From: Nicotiana tabacum
Taxonomy: Eukaryota > Streptophyta > Magnoliopsida > Solanales > Solanaceae
Direction of reading: 5' to 3'
DNA length: 64,000 bases
Assembly: GCF_000715075.1 (NCBI RefSeq)
Contig: NC_134090.1
Location: 45,696,792-45,760,791 of the forward strand
Shown here: positions 10,246-22,725 of the stretch, piece by piece
Layout of the letters: each line of letters begins with the position of its first letter
Numbering within the stretch: position 1 is the stretch's first letter
Notes under the pieces: model-generated
What the model saw: only the letters and a program-made list of their open reading frames with translations
What the model was told of the DNA's origin: nothing
Database searches by the model: none
Made by a program: the position numbers and the translations under genes

Positions 10246-11520
10246 TTTTGAAGTGGGTAAAGAAAAGGCTTTGATAAGTGTTTTCTTTGTATCTTAAGTG
10301 TTTCATCATGGTTTATTCGTCTTTCCACAGAAATTATGTTGTTTGGTGCATGACCCATTGATATTAGGGTGGCTTTCCTAATTATGTGTCGATGCCAAGG
10401 ACTGATTCACCTAAGGTTTACTCAATATGACATATGCTTGCTACAGTAGAGTCTTTCATACTTTTGAATTGGACTGAAAACTGCCATTGTGTGTGATAGT
10501 TGACTTAACAATGCCATTCTCTGAAACTAAGAATTTTGAAAGAAAGTTCAAAGGGGTGTAAAATACAACCCTCGCATGCCATTGTGTGTGATAGTGTACA
10601 GCCAAGACACGATAGGAAGAAGTGTGATGGAAGTATATCTATAAAATGGTAACAGATATTGGTGCAACAGTAACATGCATGATAATGAGCAAGTAGGCAG
10701 GTAAGCATGTAATTGCAAATTAAGAGGGTATTTGGCTAAGCTTATAAGCTGGTCAAAATGGCTTATAAGTTCATTTTTGGCTTATTTAGGCATTTGGTAA
10801 ATATATATAGTGGTTATAAGTCAACTACTTATAAGCCAAAATAAAGCAAAAGTCATAAGCTAGTCACCCTAACTTATAATGTTTCAGCTTATAAGCACTT
10901 TTGCTTTGGTCAAATATTTTACTATACTACCCCTGATAATATTTTGTCGTCCCCAAATACCCTTACTGAAATCCTCTGACAATATCCTAGACTTCTCTCT
11001 CTCACCTTTTATGACTTCTTTTAGACGCAACAACATCATCGTCGCAATTAAGATTTCTTATGGCTCCTCTAAATAGACTGGAATCAAATTTCCATTTGGA
11101 TAAGGGATCTCTTGTAAATCACTATTCTTCATCCCCTTAACGTTTTAGGATTCATTTGAAACATAGTTATTTCTGTGTTTGCTTGTTTCCCAAACTCTTA
11201 AGTTCTTTGTGTTTCATCCAAATATGAGCACTTTCTATTTTCCATTCTACGAAAACTTTTGCCTATGAAATACCAATGAAGAAAATAATAAATTTAAAAT
11301 TCAGAGACATTAATGATATATTTGGGAAAAATTGAAGTAAATGATCTATTTATGATTAAAAGCTTTAATTTAGAACTTAATACTTCATGCACTGTTTAGG
11401 TATATATTTTACTAACAGACTTTAGTGAAATTATTAATTTTCGTTTATATGTTATGATTGTATGTTAACTTATATGGAATTTAAAATCTTCTAAAAATTA
11501 TGTACTTATTAGTGTAACAT
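10246..11520. other. Gene-free AT-rich DNA with a MITE-like segment
   Basis: No coding motif was found. From about 10733 to 10910 the words GCTTATAAGC and CTTATAAG recur. The segment starts with TTTGGCTAAGCTTATAAGC, resembling termini of abundant Solanaceae hAT-like MITEs, but I could not find its matching right end. A 24-base word containing GCCATTGTGTGTGATAG occurs twice, near 10480 and 10577. The rest, to 11520, is AT-rich and looks like the ground-state sequence that continues at 32209. Confidence 0.4.
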
Positions 11521-12353
11521 CTTTAAGGGCGTTTGGGTCATTTTAACATAAAAGTTCCTTATTAACACTCTTTTGCTATACACTTCAATTGCTTATTATC
11601 AACTTTAGCACTTTTATCCAAACACATAATGTCACGACCCGGATTTCCCATCCTCGGGAGTCATGATGGCGCCTACTAGTGAAAGCTAGGCAAGACAACA
11701 TTTCCTTTTCAAGTCTTTATGTCCTTATAATTTCAAAACAACATATCAAGAGCGGAAATAATAATGTCAATAATAATGCGGAAGACGAAATATGATAATT
11801 TAACTTATTACACACTGCGGAAGTCTAAATACATCTCTACCCAGAATTTAGTGTCACAATTTCACAGACTGTCTAAGAGTACTACAAATAAAGTCTGAAT
11901 AGAAATACACGAATCTGTCTCTAAATAAGTAAAAATAGAAAGAAATTATAGAAGGAGACGCCAAGGCCCGCGAACATCTACAGGACTACCTCGGGTTGCC
12001 TGTTGGACTAAAGGCAGCCAACTCACTACGGTGCAAATGTTGCGGTACCAGTATCTGCATACAGTGCAGAGTGTAGTATCAGCACAACCGATCCCATGTG
12101 CTGGTAAGTGCCTAACCTAACCTCGGCGAAGTAGTGACGAGGCTAGGACCAGACTACCAAATAGACTTGTGAAGATAAATCATATACAACGGAAAATAAA
12201 AGCAGATATTCACAATTAAGGATGGTGAGGGGAAAGCATGCTATGGGGAGTATTAGATAACAAAAAAAATACCAAAGAGGAATGTAAAGAAACTAGAATT
12301 TAATTGCCAACAATAATGAGGAAAACAAACACAATATTCACTTTTATTTCTTT

Positions 12354-12650
12354 CTTGTTGCAGGCGTGCAACTCGATCCCATTTTATATATCTCGTTGTA
12401 GACGTGCAACCCGCTCCCATTTCATATATCGTGTTGCAGGCGTGCAACCCAATCCCATTTCATATATCTCGTTACAAGCATGCGGCCCGATCTCATTTCA
12501 TATATCTTGTTGCAGGCGTGCAACCCTCTCCCATTTCACATATCTTGTTGCAGGCGTGCAACCTGATCCCATTTTAAATATTGTCGGGGCAGTGTGACAC
12601 CCACTCCTATTTTATATATCTTGTTGTAGGCGTGCAACCCGATCCCATTT
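12354..12650. repeat. Minisatellite with hairpin core, about 37-bp unit, 8 copies
   Basis: Each unit carries a variant of GTTGCAGGCGTGCAAC followed by CCGATCCCATTTCATATATCT. The core is an inverted repeat with a 6-bp stem and a GGCG loop. Starts lie near 12356, 12393, 12431, 12468, 12508, 12545, 12581 and 12620. The paired LTR has about six units at 30104-30325. Confidence 0.85.
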
Positions 12651-12675
12651 ACAAATCAACATCAATCACAAAAGA

Positions 12676-12866
12676 ATCCCGGCAAGGGAACAAAAGTATA
12701 ACAAAAACATCCAGGCAAGGGAGACAGGATCGTAAGCAATGACATTCCAGCAAGGGAGACCATTTCATAAACAATAACATCCCGGCAAGAGAGACAATAT
12801 CATGAACAATAACATCCCGGCAAGGTAGACAATATCATAAACAATAACATCCCGGCAAGGGAACCA
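12676..12866. repeat. Second LTR minisatellite, about 36-bp unit, 6 copies
   Basis: The unit is CCCGGCAAGGGAGACAATAT plus CATAAACAATAACAT with small variations. It directly follows the hairpin array. The paired LTR carries the same array at about 30340-30535. Confidence 0.85.
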
Positions 12867-13589
12867 ACAATGATAATCAACATATTAAGCATGAATAAAT
12901 CTCAACGGAGTCACAACAATTACAACACTAGACCCACGGGGATGCTTGACAACGACTTATTGATACTCGTCACCATTCCTATACATCGTACTCCACAATT
13001 AACACATAGAAATTAAGACACAACTCCTACCTCAAGCTAAGGTTAGACCAAAGAGTTACCTCAAACATTCATAGCCGACTCAAGCCTCAAACACCGCTTT
13101 TCCTTAAGAAGTTTCCTCCAAATTACTTGTATCTAGCCCAAATTAATTTAACAACATCAATAAATGCTAAAGAATTCATACACAATGCTTAATTATAGGT
13201 TTTTTATCATTTTCCCAAAAAAGTCAAAAATTGACCCCGGGCCCGCTTGGTCGAAACTCAAGGTTCGGACCAAAATCCGATCACCCAATAACCCACAAAC
13301 CCAAATATGCAATTAATTTCGAAATCAGACCCCAAAACGAGGTCTAAATTCCAATTATTCAAAAATCCCTAACTATACCCAAAATCCCAAATTCAACCAT
13401 AGAAGAACAATATTTAGGCTAAGAAATCCAATGGGTGTTGATAATAAATGAAGGAGATAGTTTAGGAACACATACCTATGATTTGGTATTGATTTTACTC
13501 TTCAAAAATCACCTAGGTTCTGATTTTGGGGAAGGAGATATGAGAAAATGGTTTATTCCCGTTTCTGTTACTGTTTAAAAGAGCTGGTC

Positions 13590-13930
13590 GACAGTGTTCA
13601 TCGCATTCGCGAGAACACTGTCGCGATCGCGAAGAGCTGCCAGAAGTGGGCTTACGCAATTGCAAGTCCTCCTATGCATTCGTGAAGGGTTCCCCCCACC
13701 AATATTAACGTTCGCAGACCAGTGTACGCATTCGCGTAGAAGAACAAAAACATCCTAGACCAGCCTCCATTTACACTACGCGTTCGCGGGACAAGGGTCG
13801 CGTTTCCGTAGAGCGGCCCTCCAGTGCTCCGCGTTGGCATCCCTTACTTCACGTTCGCATAGAACAATTTCACCCCAGACTCTATTTCCCATTCGCGATC
13901 ATGTGAACGGCTTCGCGATCGCAAAGCACA
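13590..13930. repeat. CpG-rich LTR block with TTCGCG and GATCGC words
   Basis: This block stands out from the AT-rich LTR by many CG dinucleotides, including the perfect 12-bp palindrome TCGCGATCGCGA at 13621-13632. The equivalent block in the other LTR is 31080-31395. Such blocks in Solanaceae gypsy LTRs may lie near the transcript start, but no promoter can be proven here. Confidence 0.7.
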
Positions 13931-14657
13931 GAATGTCTGTGCATCAGAAGCAGCATTTCTACTATTTTTCCTAAGTGTAAAACCTTCTGAAACCTATCTG
14001 CAGCTCACCTGAGCCCTCGGGTCTCCAAACCAAACATGCATACTAACTCAAAAACATCATTTGGACTTACTCGTGTGATCAAATTGCAAAATTAACAGCT
14101 TTAACAACGAATTTAGCATCAAAATCAAAGAAAAATCTCAAGAACACTTAAGTTTTAAATTTCACAACCGAGGGTCCGATTCACGTCATTTCAAGTCCAT
14201 TTCTTACCAAATTTTATATTCTCAATCTAAACACCATATAAGACCTGTACCGGACTCCGAAACCAAGGTACGGGCCCGATACCATCAATTTCAAATACAT
14301 TCAAATTTCCAAAAACTCTAAAAATTTCAGTTAAACCATTTTCTTCAAAAATTCATTTCTCAGGCTTGGGACCTCAGAATTCAATTTCGAGCATACGCCC
14401 AAGTCCCATATTTTCTTGCAAACCCTTCGGGACCGTCAAATTACGGGTCCGGGTCAGTTAACCCAAAATGTTGACCGAAGTCAACTTAAATTTATTTTAA
14501 AAGAAAAATTTATCATTTTTCAAAGATTTCTACATAATGTCTTTCCGGATAAACGCCCGGACTGTGCACACAAATCGAGATGAGGCAAAAAGAGGTTTCT
14601 AAGGCTTCAGAACATAGAATTTACTTGCAAATCAAGTGATGACATTTTGAGTCAACA

Positions 14658-14672
14658 TATCCTCCACCTCTA
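14658..14672 (-). other. Polypurine tract
   Basis: The minus strand reads AGAGGTGGAGGATA directly before the 3' LTR. A purine-rich run at this place primes plus-strand DNA synthesis in LTR retrotransposons. Confidence 0.65.
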
Positions 14673-14679
14673 AAACAAC

Positions 14680-15961
14680 CGTTCGTCCTCGAACGAACAT
14701 AAGAAAGAAGTACCTGAGTCGGAAAAAGATGGGGATATTGGCTTCGCATATCGGACTCGGACTCCTAGGTTGTTGCCTCAACAGGATGACCTCTCCACTG
14801 AACACAAACAGAAGGGAAACTCTTCGATCTCAACTGACGAACCTGTTGGTCTAGAATAGCTACTAGCTCCTCCTCATATGACAAGTCCTTGTCAAACTGG
14901 ACAGTGCTTAAATCCAACACATGGGATGGATTGTCGTGATACTTCTGAAGCATTGACACATGAAACACAGGATGCACGACTGATAAGCTCGATGGTAACG
15001 CAAGTATGTAAGCCACCTCTCCCACTCGATCAAGAATATCAAACGGGCCAATGAACCTAGGTCTATGCTTGCCCCTCTTCCCAAATCTCATTACGCCCTT
15101 CATAGGCGACACCCGAAGCTACACCCGCTCACCGACCATGAATGTCACATCACGAACCTTACGGTCGGCATAACTCTTTTGCCTGGACTGAGCTGTACGA
15201 AGTCTATCCTGAATAATCCTGACCTTGTCCAAGGCATCCTGTACTAGATCTGTACCCAACAACTGAGCCTCTCCCGGCTCAAACCATCCAACCGGCGACC
15301 GACACCGCCTACCATATAAATCCTCATAAGGAGCCATCTAGGTGCTTGACTAGTAGCTGTTGTTGTAGGCAAACTCCCCTAAGGGCAAACACTGATTCCA
15401 TGAGCCTCCAAAGTTAATGACACAAGCTCGGAGCATATCCTCCAAAATCTGAATAGTGCGTTCGGACTACCCGTCCGTCTGAGGATGAAATGCTATGCTC
15501 AACTTGTCCCGTGTGCCCAACTCACACTGAACTGCTCTCCAGAAATGTGAGGTAAACTGCGTACCTCGGTCCAAAATGATAGACACGGGCAAACCATGAA
15601 GACGAATAATATCCCGGATATAGATCTCAGCTAACCTCTTGGAAGAATAAGCGACTGCCATATGAATAAAATGTGCTGACTTGGTCAGCCTATCAACAAT
15701 AACCCACATTGCATCGAACTTCCTCTTAGTCCGTGGGAGTCCAACAACGAAGTCCATAGTGATACACTCCCACTTCCACTCAGGAATCTCAATCTTCGGG
15801 GACAAACCACCAGGTCTCTGATGCTCGTACTTTACCTGCTGGCAATTCAAACACCGAGCCACATATGCAACAATATCCTTCTTCATCCATCTCCACCAAT
15901 AATGCTACCGCAAATCCTGATACATCTTAGCGGCGCCCGAATGAATAGAGTACGGGGAACT
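14680..15961 (-). pseudogene. Gypsy integrase with chromodomain-like C-terminus
   Basis: Reading leftward on the minus strand there is the CLNCQQ part of the HHCC zinc finger (about 15855), the core with a TMDFVVGLP motif for the first catalytic Asp (about 15750), ILDRGTQFTS for the second (about 15570), and a Glu in an [12 protein letters not shown] block near 15450. The GPFDILDRVGEVAY block (about 15045) and a VCVQWRGHPVEATT chromodomain-like tail (about 14785) follow. The last is typical of Tekay/Del chromoviruses and is thought to steer insertion toward chromatin marks. Stops occur at about 15465, 15345 and 15120. The 5' end of the gene continues at 25805, across the nested insert. Confidence 0.85.
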
Positions 15962-15966
15962 ATGGG

Positions 15967-16706
15967 TGTTTACCATGAAAATGGTAATAATAATTAAATT
16001 CGTTTATGGGACACTAAAAATATGTGATCTATTTTTATGCTAGTTTGATAAGCAGTTGATGCTATGTATGTGAGACTTAGAAATGAAATAAGACTTAAGG
16101 ATAGGGCGATAATCAAACCGTTGGGCCAATTATCGGGGCCTTGAGCATGATGATTCGGGGCCTCGAGGTCGATTCCGGAGCTTGACAAGGGGCTGTCGAG
16201 AGGGGTCTGAATACGGCTAACAGTTATAATAGAATTAATGAAGGCTATTTATGGCCAATGATAAGCAATAAATGATGAACAAATATGATGATAATAAATG
16301 AATGCAATAATATCAAGAGAATATGTTAGAGAGCAAATAGAATGACCTTGTGTATTTCATGTGGAGCAATTGAAGCAACAACCCCTTACAAGGTGACAAG
16401 GATCCCCTTTATATAGGAAGGGAATCATATCATAGTACAACAAGAATTAATTACAAAGATACAAAGATCTTACAATTAGATGACAACTTGATTCCGGTCT
16501 TAGATTAGTCCACTAGGCGTTGTCAGTCCTAGCCATACATCTAGGGAGCTTCCCATTCCTACCATTACCGGAGTCGTTGTTATCCTGAGTTCGAGTGTCG
16601 ACAACCCTCGATGGAGGGTACTCGGTCCACTGTCTCGAGCCTTCGAGGTGATTTTCCAAGATTCCTTAGCAACAAGAAATTGGTTTCTTTGATTTCGTCG
16701 TATACA
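15967..16706 (-). repeat. 3' LTR of the Tat-like element
   Basis: 740 bp, TG to CA. It aligns with 25124-25799 along most of its length, with an extra segment of about 60-70 bp near 16045-16115. A minus-strand TATA box (TATATAAA) lies at 16408-16415. Confidence 0.9.
16408..16415 (-). promoter_or_regulatory. Predicted LTR TATA box
   Basis: TATATAAA on the minus strand, followed by GGGGATCC, at the same relative place as 25501-25508 in the other LTR. Confidence 0.6.
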
Positions 16707-18698
16707 GATAGTCCTTGCATTTCTTAGAGAGGAGCGACAAGAAACGATTTTGACATCTGACTCTTTGGGCTCCCTATGATGGCACCATACTAATGGCATA
16801 AACTTATGACATAAGCCATCACGATAACCGGGGCATCTCATGGACTTGTCTTTTCATCGTCATTCATGCGCTGTCGATTCCCATTCTTTAGAGCGATAGT
16901 ACCACCGTAGACTCCGTGTCCAATAACGCATTGATTGCGCCTGTCGATCCGTCTTTCAAAGGCATTGATGGCATTGTTGGCCACATTATCATCCCCTATA
17001 ATGGGGACCTTTCAATACTATCTTTTTATCCCTTTCTTCTTATTATCCTTCTTCATTAATACCCAGCATGTTTGGAGTTTATGGCCTCAAGGTCTTATGG
17101 AGGCGTTCTTATCAGCCACGCCATGACCTTTTGCATGGGATTTCCTTTATTTATGTTTATGGAGATTCCGAATGTATGTTACGGTTGTTACTGCTGTCAT
17201 TGGTGGTTCGAGGTGATGAGATAGGAGGTACGACTTTTTCTCACTTAGGAGGATGTTTGGACTCTACACCGCTACTCGGGAGAGTGTTCGGACTATACAC
17301 CGCTGCTCACTCTCCTACCCTGGCCTGGTGTGGCACTTCATCCCTCGATTTTTTCCCAAGGGATAAAATGGAACAACCGGCCGTTAAACTCGCATGACCC
17401 ACTATCCCAGAAGGTGGACTCGGAGCGGCCGTGCGAGTAAGGTTGAGGCCCGCTGAAACATCAACCTTTGGTTTTGGCGGGGTATGTCTCTTTTTTCTGC
17501 CTCTTCTGCATCACTTTCCTTTTATTCATCTTCCCACTTTCCTCTTCTTCATCTTCTCCCTCAGATATATTGCTTTGTGGGATTGAGATGGGAACCTAGA
17601 TGAGGTGGTGGTCAAAGATATCACCATTGAGGATGCATGCTCGAGGAGACGGTGCTCGAAGATGCTGCTGTCGAGGATGCACTTCTCAAGAGTAGGTTGG
17701 AATCTTAAGCTATTACTATATGTGTACCCTCTTGTTTCTTTGTTTCTGTGTAAGGACCCTTTGTGGGCTTTTGTTATCATATGTAAGGACCCCTTGTGGT
17801 GTTTTGTAATCGAACTTTTATGAATATGAAAATGTTTCCTCAATTTTGTCTTTGGCGCTTGCTGTATTCCCTTTTATTTACATTTATGGAAATTCCGAGT
17901 GTATGACTCTACCGGTTGGTGCCAATATTGACTCCAGATATGAGTGTTTTTTCCTAATTTTTGATTGATTAGCATGGCTTCTCGTGAAGTCCTTCGTCGT
18001 TCCTTGGATCGAGCCTGGATCGGGCTGATGAACTTGGGTCGTCGGGACCTTTACTTCGAGTAAAATGAAAGTGACGCTTTGGGCCTTGAAACCATGATTT
18101 ATCATTTAGGCTCCGTGGTAACCTTTGGGAAGAAATTTGCTCGGAGGCCCGTGGACAGGGACTGCCTTTGATCTTTCGAGGGCAGTCGCCGAGTGGAGGT
18201 TCGTTCAAATCTGGACCACCTGGAAACTTGCTTTAAACATAGTGTAAATAGACTTAAGGCACTGTAGATAGATCCTGGAAGAGAGTTTGCTCGATCTTTG
18301 ACGGTTCCCCGGGGCCAAGCCCATACGGGTGGAGTTTAAATGCTTATTTCCTTGGAGTTTGATTCCTTTTTGACAAAAGGCCCCAAGGTCGGGTACCACC
18401 TTAGGTCTGGCGATGATGTTGTTCGCCTTTCAAAGCCTAAATTCTTTTGATGGAGGTCCTCGAGGTCGGGTACCACCTCGGGACTGGCGATGATGACATC
18501 GATCAGTGTTTTTAATCGGCTTTAAGGCAGACGGATCGTCGCCATTTCTTCCATGTACAGATAGGGTTGTTTCCGCTCTTTCGGAAATCCCACCATTTTA
18601 AGTAGTTACCCTACTTTTTTTACGTCAAGTTTTCCATTACTTCAGTACCAACGCATTTTCACGAATTGTTACTTTAGTTCTCTAATCTCGCCATAGCC
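16707..18698. other. Spacer of the Tat-like element, no gene seen
   Basis: This lies between the 3' LTR and the antisense gene. It holds no Pol motif on either strand. Two copies of a GGTCGGGTACCACCT word with GGCGATGATG after it occur near 18390 and 18460. The part just before 18699 is the likely promoter and leader of the antisense gene, but I see no convincing TATA box. Confidence 0.5.
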
Positions 18699-19476
18699 AT
18701 GACTGCTACATCTGGGTCTGTCCGGCAGAGAGGGGAGAGTTTTGCCCCCGACACTCAACATCGGTGAGAGTTTACCTTGAAGATTACTTCTTCGATAGGG
18801 GAGGAGCACCTTGAATTAGTGAGAAAAGACTGTGAATGGGGGAGAAAGTAGTGTTACAGACATTTTCCCCAGATGAAGGCATCACGGATCGTGTCAATGA
18901 ATATTTGAATGTGTACACGTATCATTTCACGCTAGGCCTCCTTGATGCGACTATGCTCAATTTTTGTTTAAAGTATCGGGTTACCTTGGTGAAAATCCAC
19001 ACGTCGTTTTGGCGAACAGTATTGATGATGAGATTTATCATGGAGAAAGCGGGGCTTGAACTTACGCTCAGTCATCTAGTTAGGCTATGCCGGCCCTTTC
19101 ACCGTCGAGGTCTGCTAACCTTGCGATGTCAATCGACCACGCCCTTCGTTGTTGATGAAGAGGAAGTTTGAGACCGGGAGTGGTGAGTCACTTCTTCCGA
19201 GGGCGAACAACAGACATCATCCCTATGGAGTTTATGCCATTCCTTGAGGAGTGGAACTATACACGTAAGTGGAGCATTTTCTACCTTCTCAGTTTTGTCC
19301 ATGGTGAAAGCCGACTCCGTAATCGTGCCTTCTATTCTTTTACTGCAGCGGTTTCATGGGATCTAGGCGATGTTCTTGATTTGCTGGATTGGGTTCGGAA
19401 GTTGGCAACCCACTTGACCTGTGATGAGCGCAAGTGGCAAGCCCATTCCGGGGCAGATGGGAAGCGAAACATCATG

Positions 19477-19563
19477 GTGCATGTTGCACTATTTTTTCCT
19501 TTCCCTTTCTTCACATGGAGAGGGCTTCATGACTTCCCTTCCTTACTGGTTTTTCTCTTGCAG
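19477..19563 (+). other. Predicted intron in the antisense gene
   Basis: It begins GTGCATG and ends with a T/C-rich run and TTGCAG, 87 bp. Removing it joins AAACATCATG to ACCTTTGACAAG, linking the block before it to the TFDKLKS block expected next in relatives. Confidence 0.6.
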
Positions 19564-19734
19564 ACCTTTGACAAGCTTAAGTCCGGGCTGCTTTGTCATG
19601 AGCCCAGGCTGTGGAAAGCTCTTGATGAGGAGAGATCCCTTAGGTTCCTTTGTGATGAAAAAGAAGTCGAGCTGGTGTACTTGCAATATAAGGTAGGACG
19701 GAGCTTGAATTATGAGAGATACTTAAAAGAGCAT

Positions 19735-19805
19735 GTAATTTTCTGCTTTGGGTGAGTGTGCATTCTGCCTTCTAGTTTCCAAGGCTAACACTTCGTTTAT
19801 TTTAG
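19735..19805 (+). other. Predicted intron in the antisense gene
   Basis: It begins GTAATT and ends TTTATTTTAG, 71 bp. Removing it joins the NYERYLKEH block to LQKKMEALE in frame, the continuous coiled-coil start expected for this family. Confidence 0.65.
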
Positions 19806-20529
19806 TTGCAAAAAAAGATGGAGGCCCTGGAGAGCCTTCGAGATGAAGTTGGCCAGGCCGGGCGTGAGCATGATGAGCTAAAAGCTCGGGCAGAGGCTCA
19901 GGCTTTAGAGGGGAAGGATGTTCTGTCTAAAGTTCCTAGTTTTGAGGCTCAACTTTGCTTAACTCATAACAATGCTTAGGTTCAGACCGAAATGATTACG
20001 AAGCTCGAGTCCGAGCATTAGAAGGTCAGGGCTGAAATCGTTGATACCCGGGCTGAAGCTACAATAAGCCGAACTAAGGCTGACTAGGAGATGGCGATAT
20101 ATTCAAAGGATCATGCCGATGCTCAAGCTAATAAGCTGAGAAGGATCCTCGATCGTGAAGAGAGGGTTGAAGAATATGCTCACTGAAAATCTCGAAGAAA
20201 GACCCTCGAGGAAATCCATGCTAGAGGCTTTTCCATCTCAGAAGAGTTGGCGCTAGCGAGGGTGGACGAGTGTGATGCTCAGTTGCTTTTACCCGATGCT
20301 GATGAAAGTGAAGATGAGGTCGGCAGGCCGTAGCCCCTGGGGGCATAGATTTTGCCATCTTTATGTAGCATTTACAAAGCATGTTTGTAGATGGAGATTG
20401 CATTTTTTTGCATATGTGTATGAAAGTAAACCTTGCGGCTTTATTTCTTTTGTATCATTTTCCGTCTTGAATTTGGCCAGGCGAACTAGTTTTTGCATTG
20501 GTATGAATCCTTAGAATGGTGATGTGGCC

Positions 20530-21230
20530 CCGGGGCTTATTAGACTGGCTTGTAGGCACGCACTTTTGCTCTTAGGCATATTTAGGCCAACTGTTTTGGG
20601 CTCAGTCCCTGAGTAGGGCATCGACTCGAGCTTATTTGACCATTGAGTGGCCGAAATTTAGGCTGGCGACAATGGTGCATACGCTTTTGGTCGATGGGAC
20701 CTTTTAGTATATGTGAGCTGGCGACAATGGCTCTTACGCTTTTGCCCTTAGGCATATTTGGTTAACTGTTTTGGGTCCAGCCTCCGAATCGGGTTATGTT
20801 TCAAGCTCATTTTGACCCTCAAGTTTTTAGATTTTAGGATGGAGATAGTGGCTCTTACACTTTTACTCATAGTCTTATTTGGTTAAGTTTTTTGGTTCCA
20901 GTCTCTGAATTGGGTTACGATCCGAACTCATTTTGACCCTCAAGTTTTCAGATTTCAGGCTGGTGACAGTAGCTCTTACGCTTTTGCCCTTAGGCATTTT
21001 TGGTTAACTATTTTGGGTCCAGTCTCCGAATCGGGTTATGACTCGAGCTCATTTTGACCCTCAAGTTTTGTGTGGGATGGCGACAATTGCTCTTACGCAT
21101 TGGGTCGAAACAACCTTTTATGTGTGTGGCCTTGAGGCTCATTAGGCTGGCGACAATGGCTTTTACGCGTTTGGTCGATTTGACCATTTATGTGGGCTTT
21201 AGTTTTCCCTCGATTAGGTTTTTTGAAATA
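20530..21230. repeat. Degenerate tandem repeats, about 115-127-bp unit
   Basis: Each unit has GCTGGCGACAATGGCTCTTA, then CGCTTTTGCCCTTAGGCAT, GGTTAACTGTTTTGGGTCCA and TTTTGACCCTCAAG, with decay. Clear starts occur near 20662, 20712, 20838, 20960, 21076 and 21148; the first and last are shorter units. The array lies just downstream of the antisense gene. Confidence 0.75.
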
Positions 21231-22725
21231 GTGTTTGCCTGACTCTTCGATGGCTTAATAAAAAACCTCAATTGTGAGTCATTATATGCCGATGATCGAG
21301 CACCTCAGGAGGTTTGGCTCGGATGCTGAGTATCTCGAAGCTAATGTTTAGGAGCTGACGTGGTCAAAGCTCTTTTGCCTGTATCGAGGGTAGCCTATTT
21401 AACCAGTTCTTTCCGAAGTAGATACAAAGTAATTGAAGGCCTATGATTTTGTAGCGACGGTCGGACATCCCCAAGTCGCATTAGTTTGGCTGGTACAACC
21501 TTGTGACCACAGTCATTTGTGTTCGGTCGGAGCCTTTGAGTCTTGAGTGAGATAGTTTCAGCATTTATATCAAGGGTATGCCTTTTTAGGAGTCTTACAT
21601 GTTCTATATATAGCCGAAACTTTGAGATCGGGTTTATGCCTTTAGTAAGGTCTTACAAGTTTTACATGTCGTTGAGGTCTTACAGTTTTGGATACTTGGT
21701 ACAAGTATTGTTCATGCCTTGCTTAAGGTCTTACAGATATTATCACTTGGTACAAGTGTGTGGTTCATTCCTTGCTTGAGGTCTTATAGATATGGTTGCT
21801 GCCTTATGTAGGTCTTACGAGACCGAGTCTGCCTGCTCGGGGTCTTATGGCCTCGGGTTTTTTAATGAATGGCAATTGGCGAAAGTCCATGAGTCATCGA
21901 GGGTACCTTGGCTCGAAACCCATTACTTGTAAATTATTTATTGCCTCATTGAGGGCTTACAATTTCGGAGATCCTGACCCTGAGGTCGTGTGTTTTTCGT
22001 GATTTTGATGCCAGTCCCCGAGTATTCGGGGCACTTTCGGCCCTGGAGATGTTTCCTGATTTTAATATTTCCTCACTGAGGGTTTATGAGCTTGGATTTC
22101 CGACCCGAAGGTAGTACCGGTTGAATTGTTGATGCCAGTCCCAAGTGTTCAGGACGTTTTCGACGGAGAAGTCATTTTTGCGGAGGTGTCGAGCTTCTTT
22201 TGGACTGTGAGATGCTTTGATAAAAGATATTATTAATTTTTTTCGTACAAGTGTACATGTTTTCGCCATCAGGGGCCCGGCTATACAGACACGGTTTGTT
22301 CGACCGTTTAGCACGATACATCATTTTCCAATTGGGACCCCATTTGGCTTTTCTTTGATTTTCCGAGCGGATGGCTTTCCGCCCAGTGTTCGAGGTTGAT
22401 TGCAAAAGGAGCCTTGAATACTTGTTGAGTCTTCCTTAGGTAGCATGCAGGTGTTGATTCGTTAAAAACCTTGCCGGTAAAATCCTACCTGAGATAAAAA
22501 CTCGATCGAAGGAAAAGAGTGCAGAGGATGCTTTAAAACCTTAAGGACTTCGAGCCAGGTTAGCACTTTGACTGCTTCGGTTGAGCGCCTACATAAGGGT
22601 TAGTATGAAATATGAAATAACAAGGGAGATGGTTATACCTTAGTGTGGGATGTGCTGACGATGTTACAAGGACCGATATATCCTAGTTACTCGAGATGAG
22701 GGCGAGGTACGGTCCTTTACATTGC
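21231..22725. other. Spacer of the Tat-like element, no Pol domain
   Basis: This is where reverse transcriptase would be expected after protease on the minus strand. I see no YxDD, no integrase or RNase H motif in any frame. Words containing GGTCTTA recur between 21590 and 21840. Open frames here carry no recognised domain. Confidence 0.55.

Larger units (their letters stand above)
11630..14657 (-). repeat. 3' LTR of the Tekay-like element
   Basis: About 3.0 kb. It pairs with 29722-32126. It begins TGTCACGACC and ends GTCAACA on the plus strand. Inside are two minisatellites (12354-12650 and 12676-12866) and a CpG-rich block (13590-13930). No gene is present; the open frames across the minisatellites only reflect repeats whose length is close to a multiple of three. 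Confidence 0.9.
18699..20333 (+). pseudogene. Antisense gene of the Tat-like element, 'putative gypsy type transposon' (PF04195-like) protein with coiled coil
   Basis: The likely start ATG is at 18699 and the stop TAG at 20331-20333. After a short N-terminus and a frame change, the sequence shows the conserved blocks of the Pfam family I know as Transposase_28: a YTYHFTLGLLDATMLNFCLK block (about 18924-18980), SFWRTVLMMRF (about 19008), LSHLVRLCRPFHRRGLL, then after another frame change an FRGRTTDIIPMEFMPF block (about 19187) and WNYTRKWS. The C-terminal half is rich in Glu, Lys, Ala and Leu and looks like a long coiled coil (19806-20230), ending in an acidic tail. Two introns with GT-AG ends fit the reading (19477-19563 and 19735-19805). 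The function is unknown. Several stops and frameshifts break it. Confidence 0.75.

Noticed and set aside
12304..12597. 97-codon open frame with a repeated RATRSHFIY-like peptide
   Set aside because: The repeated peptide is the minisatellite read in one frame. It carries no gene signals and the paired LTR frame differs.
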